A DNA stretch of 64,000 bases from Trinickia violacea. GTDB lineage: Bacteria > Pseudomonadota > Gammaproteobacteria > Burkholderiales > Burkholderiaceae. The translations under genes and the position numbers were made by a program. Location: the NCBI RefSeq assembly GCF_005280735.1, contig NZ_CP040077.1, forward strand, positions 4,030,001 through 4,094,000, given 5' to 3'. The first letter of the stretch is position 1. Every line of letters starts with the position of its first letter. The notes below the pieces were generated by a model that searched no databases, was not told the DNA's origin, and was given only the letters and a program-made list of their open reading frames with translations. Below, in pieces: positions 52,082 to 61,088 of the stretch.

Positions 52082-52890
52082 TCGTCGACCGGCTTACCTC
52101 TGCCGCACGGGCCTGCGGCCCTGACTCCACGCTGATGGCGGCGCTGCGTCTCGCCGCTTGCGCCGCGGGCGTGGCCGCGCTCGCGGCGTGCTCGTCGCCG
52201 CCCAGCCGCTTCTACACGCTCGGTGCGGGCGGCGCACCCACGGGCGCTTCGGCGAGTGCCGCTGCGTCGGCGCCGCAGGCTGCGGGGGTCCCGGCGCCGG
52301 CCAATCCCGCGCTGCTGATCGAAGTGCCGCCCGTCGACGTGCCGTCGCAGGTCGCGAGGAACCAATTGGTGGTGCGCACGAACGCGTCGCAAGTCGATTT
52401 GCTCGAGCAGGAGCGCTGGGCCTCGCTGCCGGGCGACGAAATCCGCCGCGCGCTGTCGGGCGACCTGACGCGGCGGCTCGGCACCATCGACGTCTCCGGC
52501 TCGCCCTACCCCGGTGGCGTGCCGGTCTACCGGATCAGCGTCAACGTGCAGCGCTTCGAATCGTGGCTCGGCTCGCAGGCCGTGCTCGAAGCGGTGTGGA
52601 GCGTGCGCGCGGTCGGCACGAACGCGGTGCTCACATGCCGCACGCTCGCCGCCGAGCCGGTCGGCCCCGGCATCGACGCGCTCGTCGACGGTCACCGGCG
52701 CGCAGTCGATCAGATGTCGGCCGACATCGCCGCAGGCGTGCGCTCGCTCGCGGCCGCCCGCCCGGCGCGCGCGACGCTCGGCAAGGCGGCCTCGGAGGCC
52801 GCGGCTGCTCAGCCCGCAGCCGTGCCATGTCCCGCTGCGACGTCCTCCCCGGGCCCCACGGCAGGGGCCACGGTGCCGGCCGCCGGCTGA
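52078..52890 (+). CDS. pqiC: PqiC-type outer-membrane lipoprotein (ABC-type transport auxiliary)
   Basis: A 270-residue lipoprotein with lipobox LAAC (signal AALRLAACAAGVAALAAC). It then has SSPPSRFYTLG, the start of the ABC_trans_aux (DUF330) domain, and ALLIEVPPVDVPSQVARNQLVVRTNASQVDLLEQERWASLP. The annotated ATG overlaps pqiB; an in-frame ATG at 52135 would place the signal peptide at the very N-terminus and may be the true start. The last about 35 residues are an Ala/Pro-rich tail. It caps the PqiB channel at the outer membrane by analogy with E. coli. Confidence 0.9.
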   Translation: MIVDRLTSAARACGPDSTLMAALRLAACAAGVAALAACSSPPSRFYTLGAGGAPTGASASAAASAPQAAGVPAPANPALLIEVPPVDVPSQVARNQLVVRTNASQVDLLEQERWASLPGDEIRRALSGDLTRRLGTIDVSGSPYPGGVPVYRISVNVQRFESWLGSQAVLEAVWSVRAVGTNAVLTCRTLAAEPVGPGIDALVDGHRRAVDQMSADIAAGVRSLAAARPARATLGKAASEAAAAQPAAVPCPAATSSPGPTAGATVPAAG

Positions 52891-53026
52891 CGCCACACGG
52901 TCAAGTCCAAGTAAAAGGGTCGTGACCGGCGCATCGCGCCGGTCCGCGAACCGATCTTCGTGTTCCTATCCATCGCAGAATGGAATCTCCGCGGCGCTCT
53001 CCCCGCCGGATCTCAAAAGCAAGCTT

Positions 53027-55168
53027 ATGTTTCGATCCCTCACCACCCTCATCAAGAAATGGCGAGCCTCGCGCAATGCCAGCCATCAGCTCGACGCGCT
53101 GCTCGCCACGGCCGATGCCGATGCGCCCTATGCGGAGCGCAGCGAATGGCTCATCGAACTCGCCCACTGGATTCGCCGGAAAGGCACCGTGCAGGCCGCC
53201 TGCAGCGATGCGAACGACGCCGGCGCCGAGCCGCGCGATCCCGAGCGCCCCAAATCCGAGCACACGCGGCTGCGGCATTTCTTCCGCGTGCTCGATCGCA
53301 ATCCTGAATGGAAGGCGAACGTCGCCGGCGTCCTGAGGACGACGCTGCACGAATGCGACGCCATTTCGCTGCTGTGCGACGCGGGCATGCCGGTTCACTC
53401 GGGCTTTTTCGGAGCGATCTTCGACCGCATCCAAGCGTCGCTGATTCCGCCCGCGCCGAATCAACGCGACCTGACCGCGCTCGTCACGTTGATGTTCCCG
53501 TCGGTCGACGACGCGCAATGGATCGCATCGCTGCCCCTCGACGTGCTCGCGCAATTGCGCGCGCTGCTCGACTACGGGCTCGCGGAAAACGACAAGGACC
53601 AACCGGTCGCGCTCTCCGGCGACCTGCTGACGGCGCTGCACAGCCTGATCTGCCAAATCAGCTCGACGGGCCTGTCGCAAACGGTGCGAAGCCGTCTCGG
53701 CGACGAAGAGTCGCGCTTGCCGCTCGAGAAGCTGCCGTTCTACCGGCTGACGCGCGCGATGCTCGCCGTCGAAACGGCCAACACCGCCGTCGAGGAAGGC
53801 CGCGAGCAAGAGCGGCAACTGCTGCACGAAGTGAACTATCTGCGCGTGCTGCTCGACGACTGCCGCTCGGCCGTCGACCGCGTGTTCGCGCACCTGTACC
53901 GCAACGGTGTGAGCGTCGACATCGTGTTCCAGGTGGAACGCATGCGCATGCGCATCCTGCGCGCCGAGCACCTGCTCGACGCCTGGATGGCCGACGACGA
54001 CATGCGCGAAGGCGCGCGCCTCGCCGGCGAACTCGTCGAAGCGAACCGGGCGAGCCAGAGCGTGACGCACCTCTTGCACAGCAACTTCGCGCTGCTCGCG
54101 CGCAAGGTGGTGGAGACGAGCGCGGACGTCGGCCAGCACTACATCGCGCGCGACCGCCGCGAGTATCTGACGATGATTCGGATGGCGGCGGGCGGCGGCC
54201 TCGTGACGGTCGTCACCGTGTGCGTGAAATTCTGGATCTCGGGCGCGCATCTGCAATCGATGATCGAGGGCCTCCTCGCCGGCATCAACTACGCGGCGAG
54301 CTTCACGCTGATGCACTTCCTGCACTTCACGCTCGCGACCAAGCAGCCGGCGATGACCGCGCCGACCATCGCGCGCGAACTCGACGACACCAGTACGCCG
54401 AACGGCCTCAACGCGTTCGTCGCATCGGTGATCGCGCTGGTTCGCACGCAGTCGGCGGCGATTCTCGGCAACGTGCTGCTCGTCGTGCCGTTTTGCCTGC
54501 TGGTGCAGGTGCTGTTCCGTAACGTGCTGCACACGGACCTGATCTCGGCAGAAAAAGCGCACTACACGCTGCACTCGTTTTCGCTCTTGGGGCCGACGCC
54601 GTTCTACGCCGCGCTCACCGGCGTGCTGCTGTGGTCGTCGAGCCTGATCGCGGGGTGGGCCGACAACTGGTTCGTGCTGCATCGCGTGGGCGACGCGCTC
54701 GCCTACAACCGGCGCTTGCGGATGACGCTCGGCACGGCCGGCGCGGCGCGGCTCGCGAAGTTCTGCCGCTCGAACATATCGGGCGTGGTGGGCAACGTGG
54801 GCCTCGGCCTGATGCTCGGTCTCGTGCCCGCGATCCTCACCGCGTTCGCGTTCACGTTCGAAGTGCGCCACGTGACGCTCTCCTCGGGCGCGATCGCCAT
54901 CGCGGCCGGCGTGCTCGGCACGGACATCTTGCGCACGGGCGAATTCTGGTGGGCTGTGGCGGGTACGGGCAGCATGGCGATCCTGAACGTCGCGGTCAGC
55001 TTCGCGCTCGCGTTTCATATGGCGGTGCGCTCGCGAAGCTTGCGCCGCACGGCCGTGCGCTCGCTCGTGCGCGCGGTGCGCAACTCGGTGCTGCGCAATC
55101 CGCTGCAGCTGGTGTGGCCGGTGAAATCCGTAGAGGAGCGGGCGGGCGGCGAGTTGAAGACCGATTGA
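53027..55168 (+). CDS. Gcr-type 'site-specific recombinase' family membrane protein
   Basis: A 713-residue protein of the family named site-specific recombinase (Gcr, PF10136). The sequence does not look like a recombinase. The first about 380 residues are soluble and helical, with many Leu/Arg heptads. The second half has about seven transmembrane segments (near 386-404, 412-432, 480-500, 525-545, 585-608, 615-632 and 645-668). No tyrosine- or serine-recombinase motif is visible. It begins about 135 bp after pqiC on the same strand. A role in membrane biology is more plausible than DNA recombination; this is inference. Confidence 0.85.
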   Translation: MFRSLTTLIKKWRASRNASHQLDALLATADADAPYAERSEWLIELAHWIRRKGTVQAACSDANDAGAEPRDPERPKSEHTRLRHFFRVLDRNPEWKANVAGVLRTTLHECDAISLLCDAGMPVHSGFFGAIFDRIQASLIPPAPNQRDLTALVTLMFPSVDDAQWIASLPLDVLAQLRALLDYGLAENDKDQPVALSGDLLTALHSLICQISSTGLSQTVRSRLGDEESRLPLEKLPFYRLTRAMLAVETANTAVEEGREQERQLLHEVNYLRVLLDDCRSAVDRVFAHLYRNGVSVDIVFQVERMRMRILRAEHLLDAWMADDDMREGARLAGELVEANRASQSVTHLLHSNFALLARKVVETSADVGQHYIARDRREYLTMIRMAAGGGLVTVVTVCVKFWISGAHLQSMIEGLLAGINYAASFTLMHFLHFTLATKQPAMTAPTIARELDDTSTPNGLNAFVASVIALVRTQSAAILGNVLLVVPFCLLVQVLFRNVLHTDLISAEKAHYTLHSFSLLGPTPFYAALTGVLLWSSSLIAGWADNWFVLHRVGDALAYNRRLRMTLGTAGAARLAKFCRSNISGVVGNVGLGLMLGLVPAILTAFAFTFEVRHVTLSSGAIAIAAGVLGTDILRTGEFWWAVAGTGSMAILNVAVSFALAFHMAVRSRSLRRTAVRSLVRAVRNSVLRNPLQLVWPVKSVEERAGGELKTD

Positions 55169-55182
55169 GGTCCGCCGTGCCG

Positions 55183-55221
55183 CACGCCGCGCGAGGTCGT
55201 CCTCGAACGCCGCGCGGCGTG
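55183..55221 (+). terminator. GC-rich hairpin after the Gcr-type gene
   Basis: CACGCCGCGCG (55183-55193) pairs with CGCGCGGCGTG (55211-55221) over a 17-nt loop, followed by CCGTCTTCT. A weak intrinsic terminator at best. Confidence 0.4.
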
Positions 55222-55322
55222 CCGTCTTCTCGGCTCACCTCGCCATCGCAGCGGGCGGAGCGGCGGTCCCGGTGTCCGCCCCCGCGTACAATGGCGTACT
55301 TTGCATTGATCGGCGCCGCCCC

Positions 55323-56615
55323 ATGTCCTCCCCTGCTCTCTTCGACTTTTTCCTCCCCTGCCCGCGCGGCCTCGAAGCCGCGCTCGCCGCCGAGCTTGCG
55401 GAAATCGCCGCGCGCCACGCCGGCGCGGCGCAGTTCGAAGCAGGCGCGCAAGTGCCGGGCGGCGTGCATTTTCGCGGCGGCTGGAAGGCCGGCATGGCGG
55501 CGAACCTGCATTCGCGGATCGCGAGCCGCGTGCTCCTGAAAATCGCCCATCGTCCGTATCGCAACGAGCAGGACATCTATGCACTCGCCGCCGAGCAGCG
55601 CTGGGAGCAGTGGTTCTCGGCGAACGAAACGCTGCGCGTCGACATCACCGCGATCAAATCGCCGCTGCGCAGCCTCGAATTCGCGACGCTGCGCGTGAAG
55701 GACGCCGTCTGCGACCGGCTGCGCGAAGTCAGCGGCGCGCGCCCGAGCATCGACACCGCGCAGCCCGACGTGCGCATCTTCGCGTTCCTGACGGCGACCG
55801 ATTGCACGCTCTACCTCGACACCTCGGGCGAGCCGCTCTTCAAACGCGGCTGGCGGCTCGACAAGGGCGCGGCGCCGCTGCGCGAAAACCTCGCGGCAGG
55901 CATCCTGCGCCTCACCGGCTGGAGCGCGGGCACGCCGCTCTATGACCCGATGTGCGGCAGCGGCACGTTCCTCGCCGAAGCCGCGCAGGTCGCGCTCAAC
56001 ATCGCCCCGGGCGTCGAGCGCCGCTTCGGTTTCGAAAAGCTCAAGCAGTACGACGTCACTGCGTGGCAAGCGCTCAAGGTCGAAGCGCTGGATGCCAAGC
56101 GCGCCGCCCGCGCGTCGCGTGCGGATCTGGGGATCTTCGGCAGCGACATCTCCGGCGACATGCTCGAGAAGGCGCGCGCGAATTTCGAACGCGCCGGCTT
56201 GCCGTCGATCGTGCTCAAGCAGGTCGACGCGCGCGGCATGACGCCGCCAGTCGCGGCGCCGGGCATCCTGGTCGCGAATCCGCCCTACGGCGAGCGGATC
56301 GAAGTGCGCGGGCGCGGGCCGCGCCGCGAGGTCCGCGAGACCCGGCGCGGCGACGACAACGAAGGCTTCCGCCGCGTGCATACCGATGCTCCCGACAGCG
56401 AGTTCTTCCAATCGCTCGGCGACGCGCTCAAGCAGCGCTTCTCGGGCTGGCGCGCGTTCATCCTTACGTCCGATCGCAAGCTGCCGGGCCAGTTGCGGCT
56501 GCGCGAATCCGCGAAGACGCCGCTTTTCAACGGCGCACTCGAATGCCGCCTGTTCCGCTTCGACTTGGTAACGGGCAGCGTCAAGCAGCGACCGGCGAGC
56601 GATACGCCGGATTGA
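55323..56615 (+). CDS. rlmL: 23S rRNA m2G methyltransferase, RlmL N-terminal type (THUMP)
   Basis: A 430-residue SAM-dependent RNA methyltransferase. It has a ferredoxin-like/THUMP region (about 60-160) and a Rossmann catalytic domain with DPMCGSGTFLAEAAQVALN (about 216-234) and the NPPYGER catalytic motif (about 319-325). It corresponds to the m2G2445-forming half of E. coli RlmKL and lacks the RlmK half, as is usual outside gammaproteobacteria. An arginine-rich insert (VRGRGPRREVRETRRGDD) follows the NPPY motif. ATG 55323 gives the usual start. Confidence 0.9.
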   Translation: MSSPALFDFFLPCPRGLEAALAAELAEIAARHAGAAQFEAGAQVPGGVHFRGGWKAGMAANLHSRIASRVLLKIAHRPYRNEQDIYALAAEQRWEQWFSANETLRVDITAIKSPLRSLEFATLRVKDAVCDRLREVSGARPSIDTAQPDVRIFAFLTATDCTLYLDTSGEPLFKRGWRLDKGAAPLRENLAAGILRLTGWSAGTPLYDPMCGSGTFLAEAAQVALNIAPGVERRFGFEKLKQYDVTAWQALKVEALDAKRAARASRADLGIFGSDISGDMLEKARANFERAGLPSIVLKQVDARGMTPPVAAPGILVANPPYGERIEVRGRGPRREVRETRRGDDNEGFRRVHTDAPDSEFFQSLGDALKQRFSGWRAFILTSDRKLPGQLRLRESAKTPLFNGALECRLFRFDLVTGSVKQRPASDTPD

Positions 56616-56626
56616 TCGATCGTTCG

Positions 56627-56650
56627 GCGCGGGCGCCTTCGGGCCCGCGC
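56627..56650 (+). terminator. Terminator-like hairpin after rlmL
   Basis: GCGCGGGC (56627-56634) and GCCCGCGC (56643-56650) form an 8-bp stem with an 8-nt loop, followed by TTCAACTCTT. The T-tract is weak. Confidence 0.4.
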
Positions 56651-56763
56651 TTCAACTCTTGCCAAGCTGCTGACAGAACGCTGTCAGCAGGGCAGTCGCA
56701 GACTCCACTCACGCGCCATCCGGCGCTTTGTCCGGCTTACCGCCACTTGTCTCGGAGACTGTC

Positions 56764-57162
56764 ATGACTGCTGCCACACTCGCATCCACCCGCGTGCTGT
56801 CCTGGTTCGAAATTCCAGCGATGGATTTCGACCGCGCCGTGCGCTTCTACGAAGCCGCGCTCGACGTGCCGCTCCAGCGTGAGGTCTTCGGCGGCGTGCC
56901 GATCGCCGTCTTCGCGCATGAGGAAGGGGCCACCGGCGGCGCGATCGTCTTCAACCCGCAGCAGACGAAGCCGGCACCCGACGGCGTGCTCGTGTATCTC
57001 GACGCGTCGCCGACCGTCACCGATGCGCTCGCGCGCGTCGAGCGCGCCGGCGGCAAGAAGCACGGCCCGGCCATCGAGCTGCCCAACAACATCGGCTACA
57101 TCGCGTTTTTCACCGATAGCGAGGGCAACCGCGTCGGCCTGCATTCGCTGAAGCTCGCGTGA
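56764..57162 (+). CDS. VOC family protein (glyoxalase/bleomycin-resistance fold)
   Basis: A 132-residue single VOC domain: FEIPAMDFDRAVRFYEAALDVPLQ at the start and AFFTDSEGNRVGLHSL at the end, with paired beta-alpha-beta-beta-beta units. Such proteins bind a metal and act as dimers in many reactions, so no specific function can be assigned. A WYL-type regulator follows 92 bp later on the same strand, a frequent pairing for small VOC proteins. Confidence 0.88.
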   Translation: MTAATLASTRVLSWFEIPAMDFDRAVRFYEAALDVPLQREVFGGVPIAVFAHEEGATGGAIVFNPQQTKPAPDGVLVYLDASPTVTDALARVERAGGKKHGPAIELPNNIGYIAFFTDSEGNRVGLHSLKLA

Positions 57163-57254
57163 TGCGCGTGGTCGGCGGCGGGCGGGGGCGCGGCGTTATC
57201 ATCGCTAGATCGCCGTCGGACTGACCGCCGTCCTCCAAGCCATCGACCCCTGAC

Positions 57255-57941
57255 ATGACCCGCCGCGCCGACCGCCTGTTCCAGATCGCCGAGCTGTTGC
57301 GCGGCCGGCGTCTCACGACCGCGCAGCAGCTCGCGGAATGGCTGTCTGTGTCGCCGCGCACCGTGTATCGCGACGTGCGCGATCTGCAGCTGTCCGGCGT
57401 GCCGATCGAAGGCGAAGCGGGGATCGGCTACCGGCTCTCCCGTTCCGCGAGCCTGCCGCCGCTCACGTTCACCGCCGACGAGTTGGCCGCGCTCGCCGCG
57501 GGGGCGCGGATGATCGAAACCTGGGGCGGCGCCGGGCTCGCGGGCGGCGCGCGCAGCGCGCTCGCGAAGATCGCCTCCGCGATGCCCGCCGATAAGCGCG
57601 CGACGCTCGAACGCCTCGCGGTGTTCGCGCCGTCGTTTCACATCGATCGGGAGTTTTCGGTGAAAGTGGATGCGCTGCACCGGGCCGTCGATACGAAACA
57701 CGTGGTGAGCTTCGCGTACCGCGACAAGCTCGGACAGGAAACCGAGCGGCGCGTGTGGCCGCTCAGTCTGATCTATTGGGGCGGGCGCTGGACGATCGGC
57801 GCGTGGTGCGAACTGCGCTCGGACTTCCGCAACTTCGACATCGCGCGGATGACGAGCGTCGAGCCGCACGAGCCGTTTCCCGATGTCGAAGGAAGACGGC
57901 TCGCGGACTATCTGCGGCGCGTCAATGCTCCGGCGAATTGA
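57255..57941 (+). CDS. YafY-family transcriptional regulator (HTH + WYL domain)
   Basis: A 228-residue regulator. The N-terminal helix-turn-helix (about 1-55, RADRLFQIAELLRGRRLTTAQQLAEWLSVSPRTVYRDVRDL) is followed by a WYL ligand-sensing domain (about 130-210, VVSFAYRDKLGQETERRVWPLSLIYWGGRWTIGAWCELR). It is likely a local regulator of the VOC gene, judged by adjacency only. It is the last gene before the AT-rich patch. Confidence 0.92.
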   Translation: MTRRADRLFQIAELLRGRRLTTAQQLAEWLSVSPRTVYRDVRDLQLSGVPIEGEAGIGYRLSRSASLPPLTFTADELAALAAGARMIETWGGAGLAGGARSALAKIASAMPADKRATLERLAVFAPSFHIDREFSVKVDALHRAVDTKHVVSFAYRDKLGQETERRVWPLSLIYWGGRWTIGAWCELRSDFRNFDIARMTSVEPHEPFPDVEGRRLADYLRRVNAPAN

Positions 57942-58002
57942 AGCGCTGGCATACGGCTGGCGCCATGCAAGCGCGCGCGGTCAAGCCAGCAGCCTACCCA
58001 TC

Positions 58003-58015
58003 CTCTTATACACAA
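58003..58015 (+). other. 13-base match to a Tn5/IS50-type outer end
   Basis: CTCTTATACACAA is identical to 13 contiguous bases of the 19-bp IS50 outside end (CTGACTCTTATACACAAGT). No transposase gene or second end was seen nearby. It is either a transposon scar or chance. Confidence 0.25.
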
Positions 58016-58454
58016 TTCTCTGCGCAACCGGCAGTGCGTAAAGCCTGCGACGTTTTTGCGGCGATATGAACCTCATTGAATTTGTTCCCATCGCGCTTTG
58101 CGGTACATAGCGCCTCTGCGGCCAATTCCTATCCGGACACCGAAACCGATGCGGCGTCCGCACTGTGCGCTCATGTGCCCACACCGTCGAACAATTTCTT
58201 CCCGTCTATCTTTGTGCTCCTTCTCAAATATGGGAGAGAAAATTCAGTTCCCACAGGGGCGGCCGCACCGCATTTTTGAAAATTCATAACACGCCCTAGC
58301 GCCGGCAGGAATGGTATTTACTGACGTGCAACCACAAAGGGAGCTACAGCAAAGAAATAGCGTGATATACGAATTCCATTCCTAAAAACCACCGCATCCT
58401 GAAATTGATCGCCGTCAATATTAACGATAATTTATTTTGCTATATATCGACACC

Positions 58455-58463
58455 TGTTATACT
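58455..58463 (+). promoter_or_regulatory. Extended -10 promoter for the AT-rich methyltransferase gene
   Basis: TGTTATACT, an extended -10 (TG, one base, TATACT), in an AT-rich stretch. Transcription would start near 58470, 75 nt before the methyltransferase ATG. The -35 is poor, as often with extended -10 promoters. Confidence 0.45.
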
Positions 58464-58544
58464 TCGGCATGCAAATGCACGCACCCATCAAGCATATCAA
58501 GTTGGCCAAAAATTGACGCAGTAAACATCAAAATTAAATACAGC

Positions 58545-59264
58545 ATGCTCAAGCAAATTGTAGAAAATTATTCAATTATCACACCACTCTCGACGTCCGA
58601 TTTAAATCCAAGGGGAGCCTCCGCTTGCCCTCAAAATTTGATTTTTCACATTCTCAACGATAACTCACAAAATGTGGAAATTCTTGACATTGGATTTGGC
58701 ACCGGAAATCTCGGGAGTTTAATCAAGCACTACGACAAAACGGCGCACTGGCACGTTGATGGCATTGACGGTTTTCAACCAAATTGCAATAACACTCAAC
58801 TCTTCGATCAAAAAATATATAGAAACGTCTGGCACGGGTTGGCGCAGCAACTCCCGTCCGATCTGTTAAGAAAATATAAGATAATCTGCCTGTTGGATGT
58901 AATCGAGCATCTTTCATCAGACACAGCCAAATGGCTGTTGAGAACGCTGCTCACCAGCATGGGGGATGAATCATTTTTATTTATCAGCACCCCATTGTGG
59001 TTCTGGCCGCAGAATCACATTCAGCATAACGATCTGGAGGAGCATCTGATAGGTATTCCTGCGACGTCGATGATGGCGCTCATGCCAACAATGTATGCCG
59101 TCAACCATCCTCTCGTGGGTGGATTTGTTTTTGGCAAACGAAGTCTCGATTTTATTGAATTTTTCCAGCCGACCTCTGACAAGAATTTTTCATATGAGCG
59201 CGGGGTAGCCATCGCCGAGGCAATCAAGTTCCAACACACGCCGGGAACGCTTATCAAGCTGTGA
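58545..59264 (+). CDS. Class I SAM-dependent methyltransferase, AT-rich, probably acquired
   Basis: A 239-residue protein with a Rossmann motif I (EILDIGFGTGNLGSLI, about 46-61), an acidic residue at the end of strand 2 (VDGIDGF), and the post-motif CLLDVIEHLSSD (about 118-129) typical of Methyltransf_11/23 enzymes. PLWFWPQNHIQHNDLEEHL resembles the segment after strand 5 in glycan or lipid methyltransferases. Substrate unknown. Base composition is clearly lower in G+C than every neighbour, with many A/T-ending codons and no Shine-Dalgarno sequence before ATG 58545. Likely horizontal transfer. Confidence 0.75.
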   Translation: MLKQIVENYSIITPLSTSDLNPRGASACPQNLIFHILNDNSQNVEILDIGFGTGNLGSLIKHYDKTAHWHVDGIDGFQPNCNNTQLFDQKIYRNVWHGLAQQLPSDLLRKYKIICLLDVIEHLSSDTAKWLLRTLLTSMGDESFLFISTPLWFWPQNHIQHNDLEEHLIGIPATSMMALMPTMYAVNHPLVGGFVFGKRSLDFIEFFQPTSDKNFSYERGVAIAEAIKFQHTPGTLIKL

Positions 59265-59308
59265 TCGCACGATCGCGTCGCGGTTGAGCTGAGCGGCCGA
59301 TGACGGAT

Positions 59309-59599
59309 TCAATCGCACTGCGCCGTTTGGCCCGCCCGCAAGCCGCATGTGATGCCGCACCGCAAACCCGGATGGTAGGTCGTCACGCCCTCGACGGCCT
59401 CCTCACAGCCGCGATCGACCACTACGATCTCAGCCTGGACGTCTCTCGGGATTGACGCCTGCTCCAGCGCTTCGGTCACCGCACGAATTGCCAGGCATCG
59501 AGCGTGCTCCTGGCACCAACCCAACCCTTCCCTGTGCGTCGTGGTGATCTCACGGTCAGGCCTTTCAAAACAACGAAACCATACGTAGGCGCGACGCAA
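59309..59599 (-). CDS. Possible small ORF downstream of pntB, 96 aa
   Basis: An open frame beginning with TTG 34 bp after the pntB stop, same strand, with no ribosome-binding site. The composition is protein-like (AIRAVTEALEQASIP, VQAEIVVVDRGCEEAVEG) and contains five cysteines, but third-position G+C is lower than in neighbouring genes. I recognise no family. It could be a decayed gene or a chance frame at the edge of the AT-rich patch. Confidence 0.25.
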   Translation of the reverse strand: MRRAYVWFRCFERPDREITTTHREGLGWCQEHARCLAIRAVTEALEQASIPRDVQAEIVVVDRGCEEAVEGVTTYHPGLRCGITCGLRAGQTAQCD

Positions 59600-59633
59600 T
59601 AACGCGCGAGCGCACCACCGCTCGCGCCCACGT

Positions 59634-61088
59634 TCAATCCACCGACTTCACCATGTCCTCAATGACCTTCTTCGCATCGCCGAAGACCATCATCGTCTTG
59701 TCCATGTAGAAGAGATCGTTGTCGAGCCCTGCGTAGCCCGCCGCCATCGAGCGTTTATTGACGATCACCGTGCGCGCCTTGTACGCCTCGATGATCGGCA
59801 TGCCCGCGATCGGCGACTTCGGATCGTTCTTCGCGGCAGGGTTCACCACGTCGTTCGCGCCGAGCACGAGCACCACGTCGACTTGACCGAACTCGCCGTT
59901 GATGTCCTCCATTTCATGGACGATCTCGTACGGCACTTCGGCTTCCGCGAGCAGCACGTTCATGTGGCCCGGCATGCGGCCCGCGACCGGGTGAATCGCG
60001 TACCTCACGTCGATGCCCTTCTCGACGAGCTTGTCGGTCAACTCCTTCAACGCGTGCTGCGCACGCGCCACGGCCAGCCCGTAGCCGGGCACGATCACCA
60101 CCGTCTCCGCGTTGCCGAGCATGAACGACGCATCTTCGGCCGAGCCCGACTTCACCGGCCGCTGCTCGGCCGCGCCGCCTGCCGCGGCCGCGCCCGGCTC
60201 GGCGCCGAAGCCGCCCAGCAGCACGTTGAAGAACGAGCGGTTCATCGCCTTGCACATGATGTACGACAGAATCGCACCCGACGACCCCACGAGCGACCCC
60301 GCAATGATCAGCATCGCGTTGTTCAGCGAGAAGCCGATGCCCGCCGCCGCCCATCCCGAGTACGAGTTGAGCATCGACACCACCACGGGCATGTCCGCCC
60401 CGCCGATCGGGATGATGATCAGCACGCCGAGCGCGAACGCGATCAGCGTCATGATGATGAACGGCAGCCACGACTGCGTGAGGAAGAAGATCACGCCGAA
60501 GCCGATCATGCCGAGCGCGAGCATCAGGTTGATCAGGTGCTGCCCCGGGTAGACCACCGGCGCACCCTGGAACAAGCGGAACTTGTACTTGCCCGAGAGC
60601 TTGCCGAACGCGATCACCGAACCGGAGAACGTGATTGCGCCGACGAACGTGCCGATGAAGAGCTCGATGCGGTTGCCGTAGGGCAGGAAACCCGGCACCG
60701 GATTGTCGGGATCGACGAGGCCGAACGCGGCCGGCTCCGACACCACCCCATACGCGATGCACACCGCCGCCAGACCGATCAGCGAGTGCATCGCCGCGAC
60801 GAGCTCCGGCATCTTCGTCATCTCGACGCGCGCCGCGATAAACGCCCCCACCGCACCGCCCACCACCAGCGCCGCAAACAGCAGGCCGAGCCCGAGGCCC
60901 AGATTCGAGCCCAGCACGGCGGCCTGTCTCATGATCAGCGTGACGGTCGTGCCGATCGCGATCGCCATCCCGACCATCCCGAACACATTGCCGGCGCGTG
61001 CGCTCTTCGGATTCGACAGCCCCTTGAGCGCCTGGATGAAGCACACCGACGCCACGAGGTACAGCAGCGTAACGACGTTCGTGCTCAT
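59634..61088 (-). CDS. pntB: NAD(P) transhydrogenase subunit beta
   Basis: Membrane plus NADP(H)-binding (dIII) subunit of the proton-translocating transhydrogenase. The 484 residues include about nine transmembrane helices in the first 270, then the Rossmann dIII domain. That has VVIVPGYGLAVARAQHALKEL (about 325-345), HPVAGRMPGHMNVLLAEA and VVLVLGANDVVNPAAKND (about 425-442). It abuts pntAB: the pntB ATG immediately follows the pntAB stop. Confidence 0.97.
   Translation of the reverse strand: MSTNVVTLLYLVASVCFIQALKGLSNPKSARAGNVFGMVGMAIAIGTTVTLIMRQAAVLGSNLGLGLGLLFAALVVGGAVGAFIAARVEMTKMPELVAAMHSLIGLAAVCIAYGVVSEPAAFGLVDPDNPVPGFLPYGNRIELFIGTFVGAITFSGSVIAFGKLSGKYKFRLFQGAPVVYPGQHLINLMLALGMIGFGVIFFLTQSWLPFIIMTLIAFALGVLIIIPIGGADMPVVVSMLNSYSGWAAAGIGFSLNNAMLIIAGSLVGSSGAILSYIMCKAMNRSFFNVLLGGFGAEPGAAAAGGAAEQRPVKSGSAEDASFMLGNAETVVIVPGYGLAVARAQHALKELTDKLVEKGIDVRYAIHPVAGRMPGHMNVLLAEAEVPYEIVHEMEDINGEFGQVDVVLVLGANDVVNPAAKNDPKSPIAGMPIIEAYKARTVIVNKRSMAAGYAGLDNDLFYMDKTMMVFGDAKKVIEDMVKSVD

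Larger units (their letters stand above)
57942..58544. other. Gene-poor, increasingly AT-rich intergenic region
   Basis: About 600 bp with no convincing gene on either strand; short open frames here lack ribosome-binding sites and family resemblance. G+C falls steadily towards 58400. It contains a 13-base match to a Tn5/IS50 outside end (58003-58015) and an extended -10 promoter at 58455-58463. It looks like the left flank of a horizontally acquired patch. Confidence 0.5.

Noticed and set aside
53027..55168. Evidence of a mobile element because of the recombinase family name
   Set aside because: No attachment sites, inverted repeats or phage genes nearby, and no recombinase motif in the protein.
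57981..58184. 67-codon minus-strand ORF in the AT-rich flank
   Set aside because: No ribosome-binding site, no protein-like pattern, and it crosses the composition boundary.
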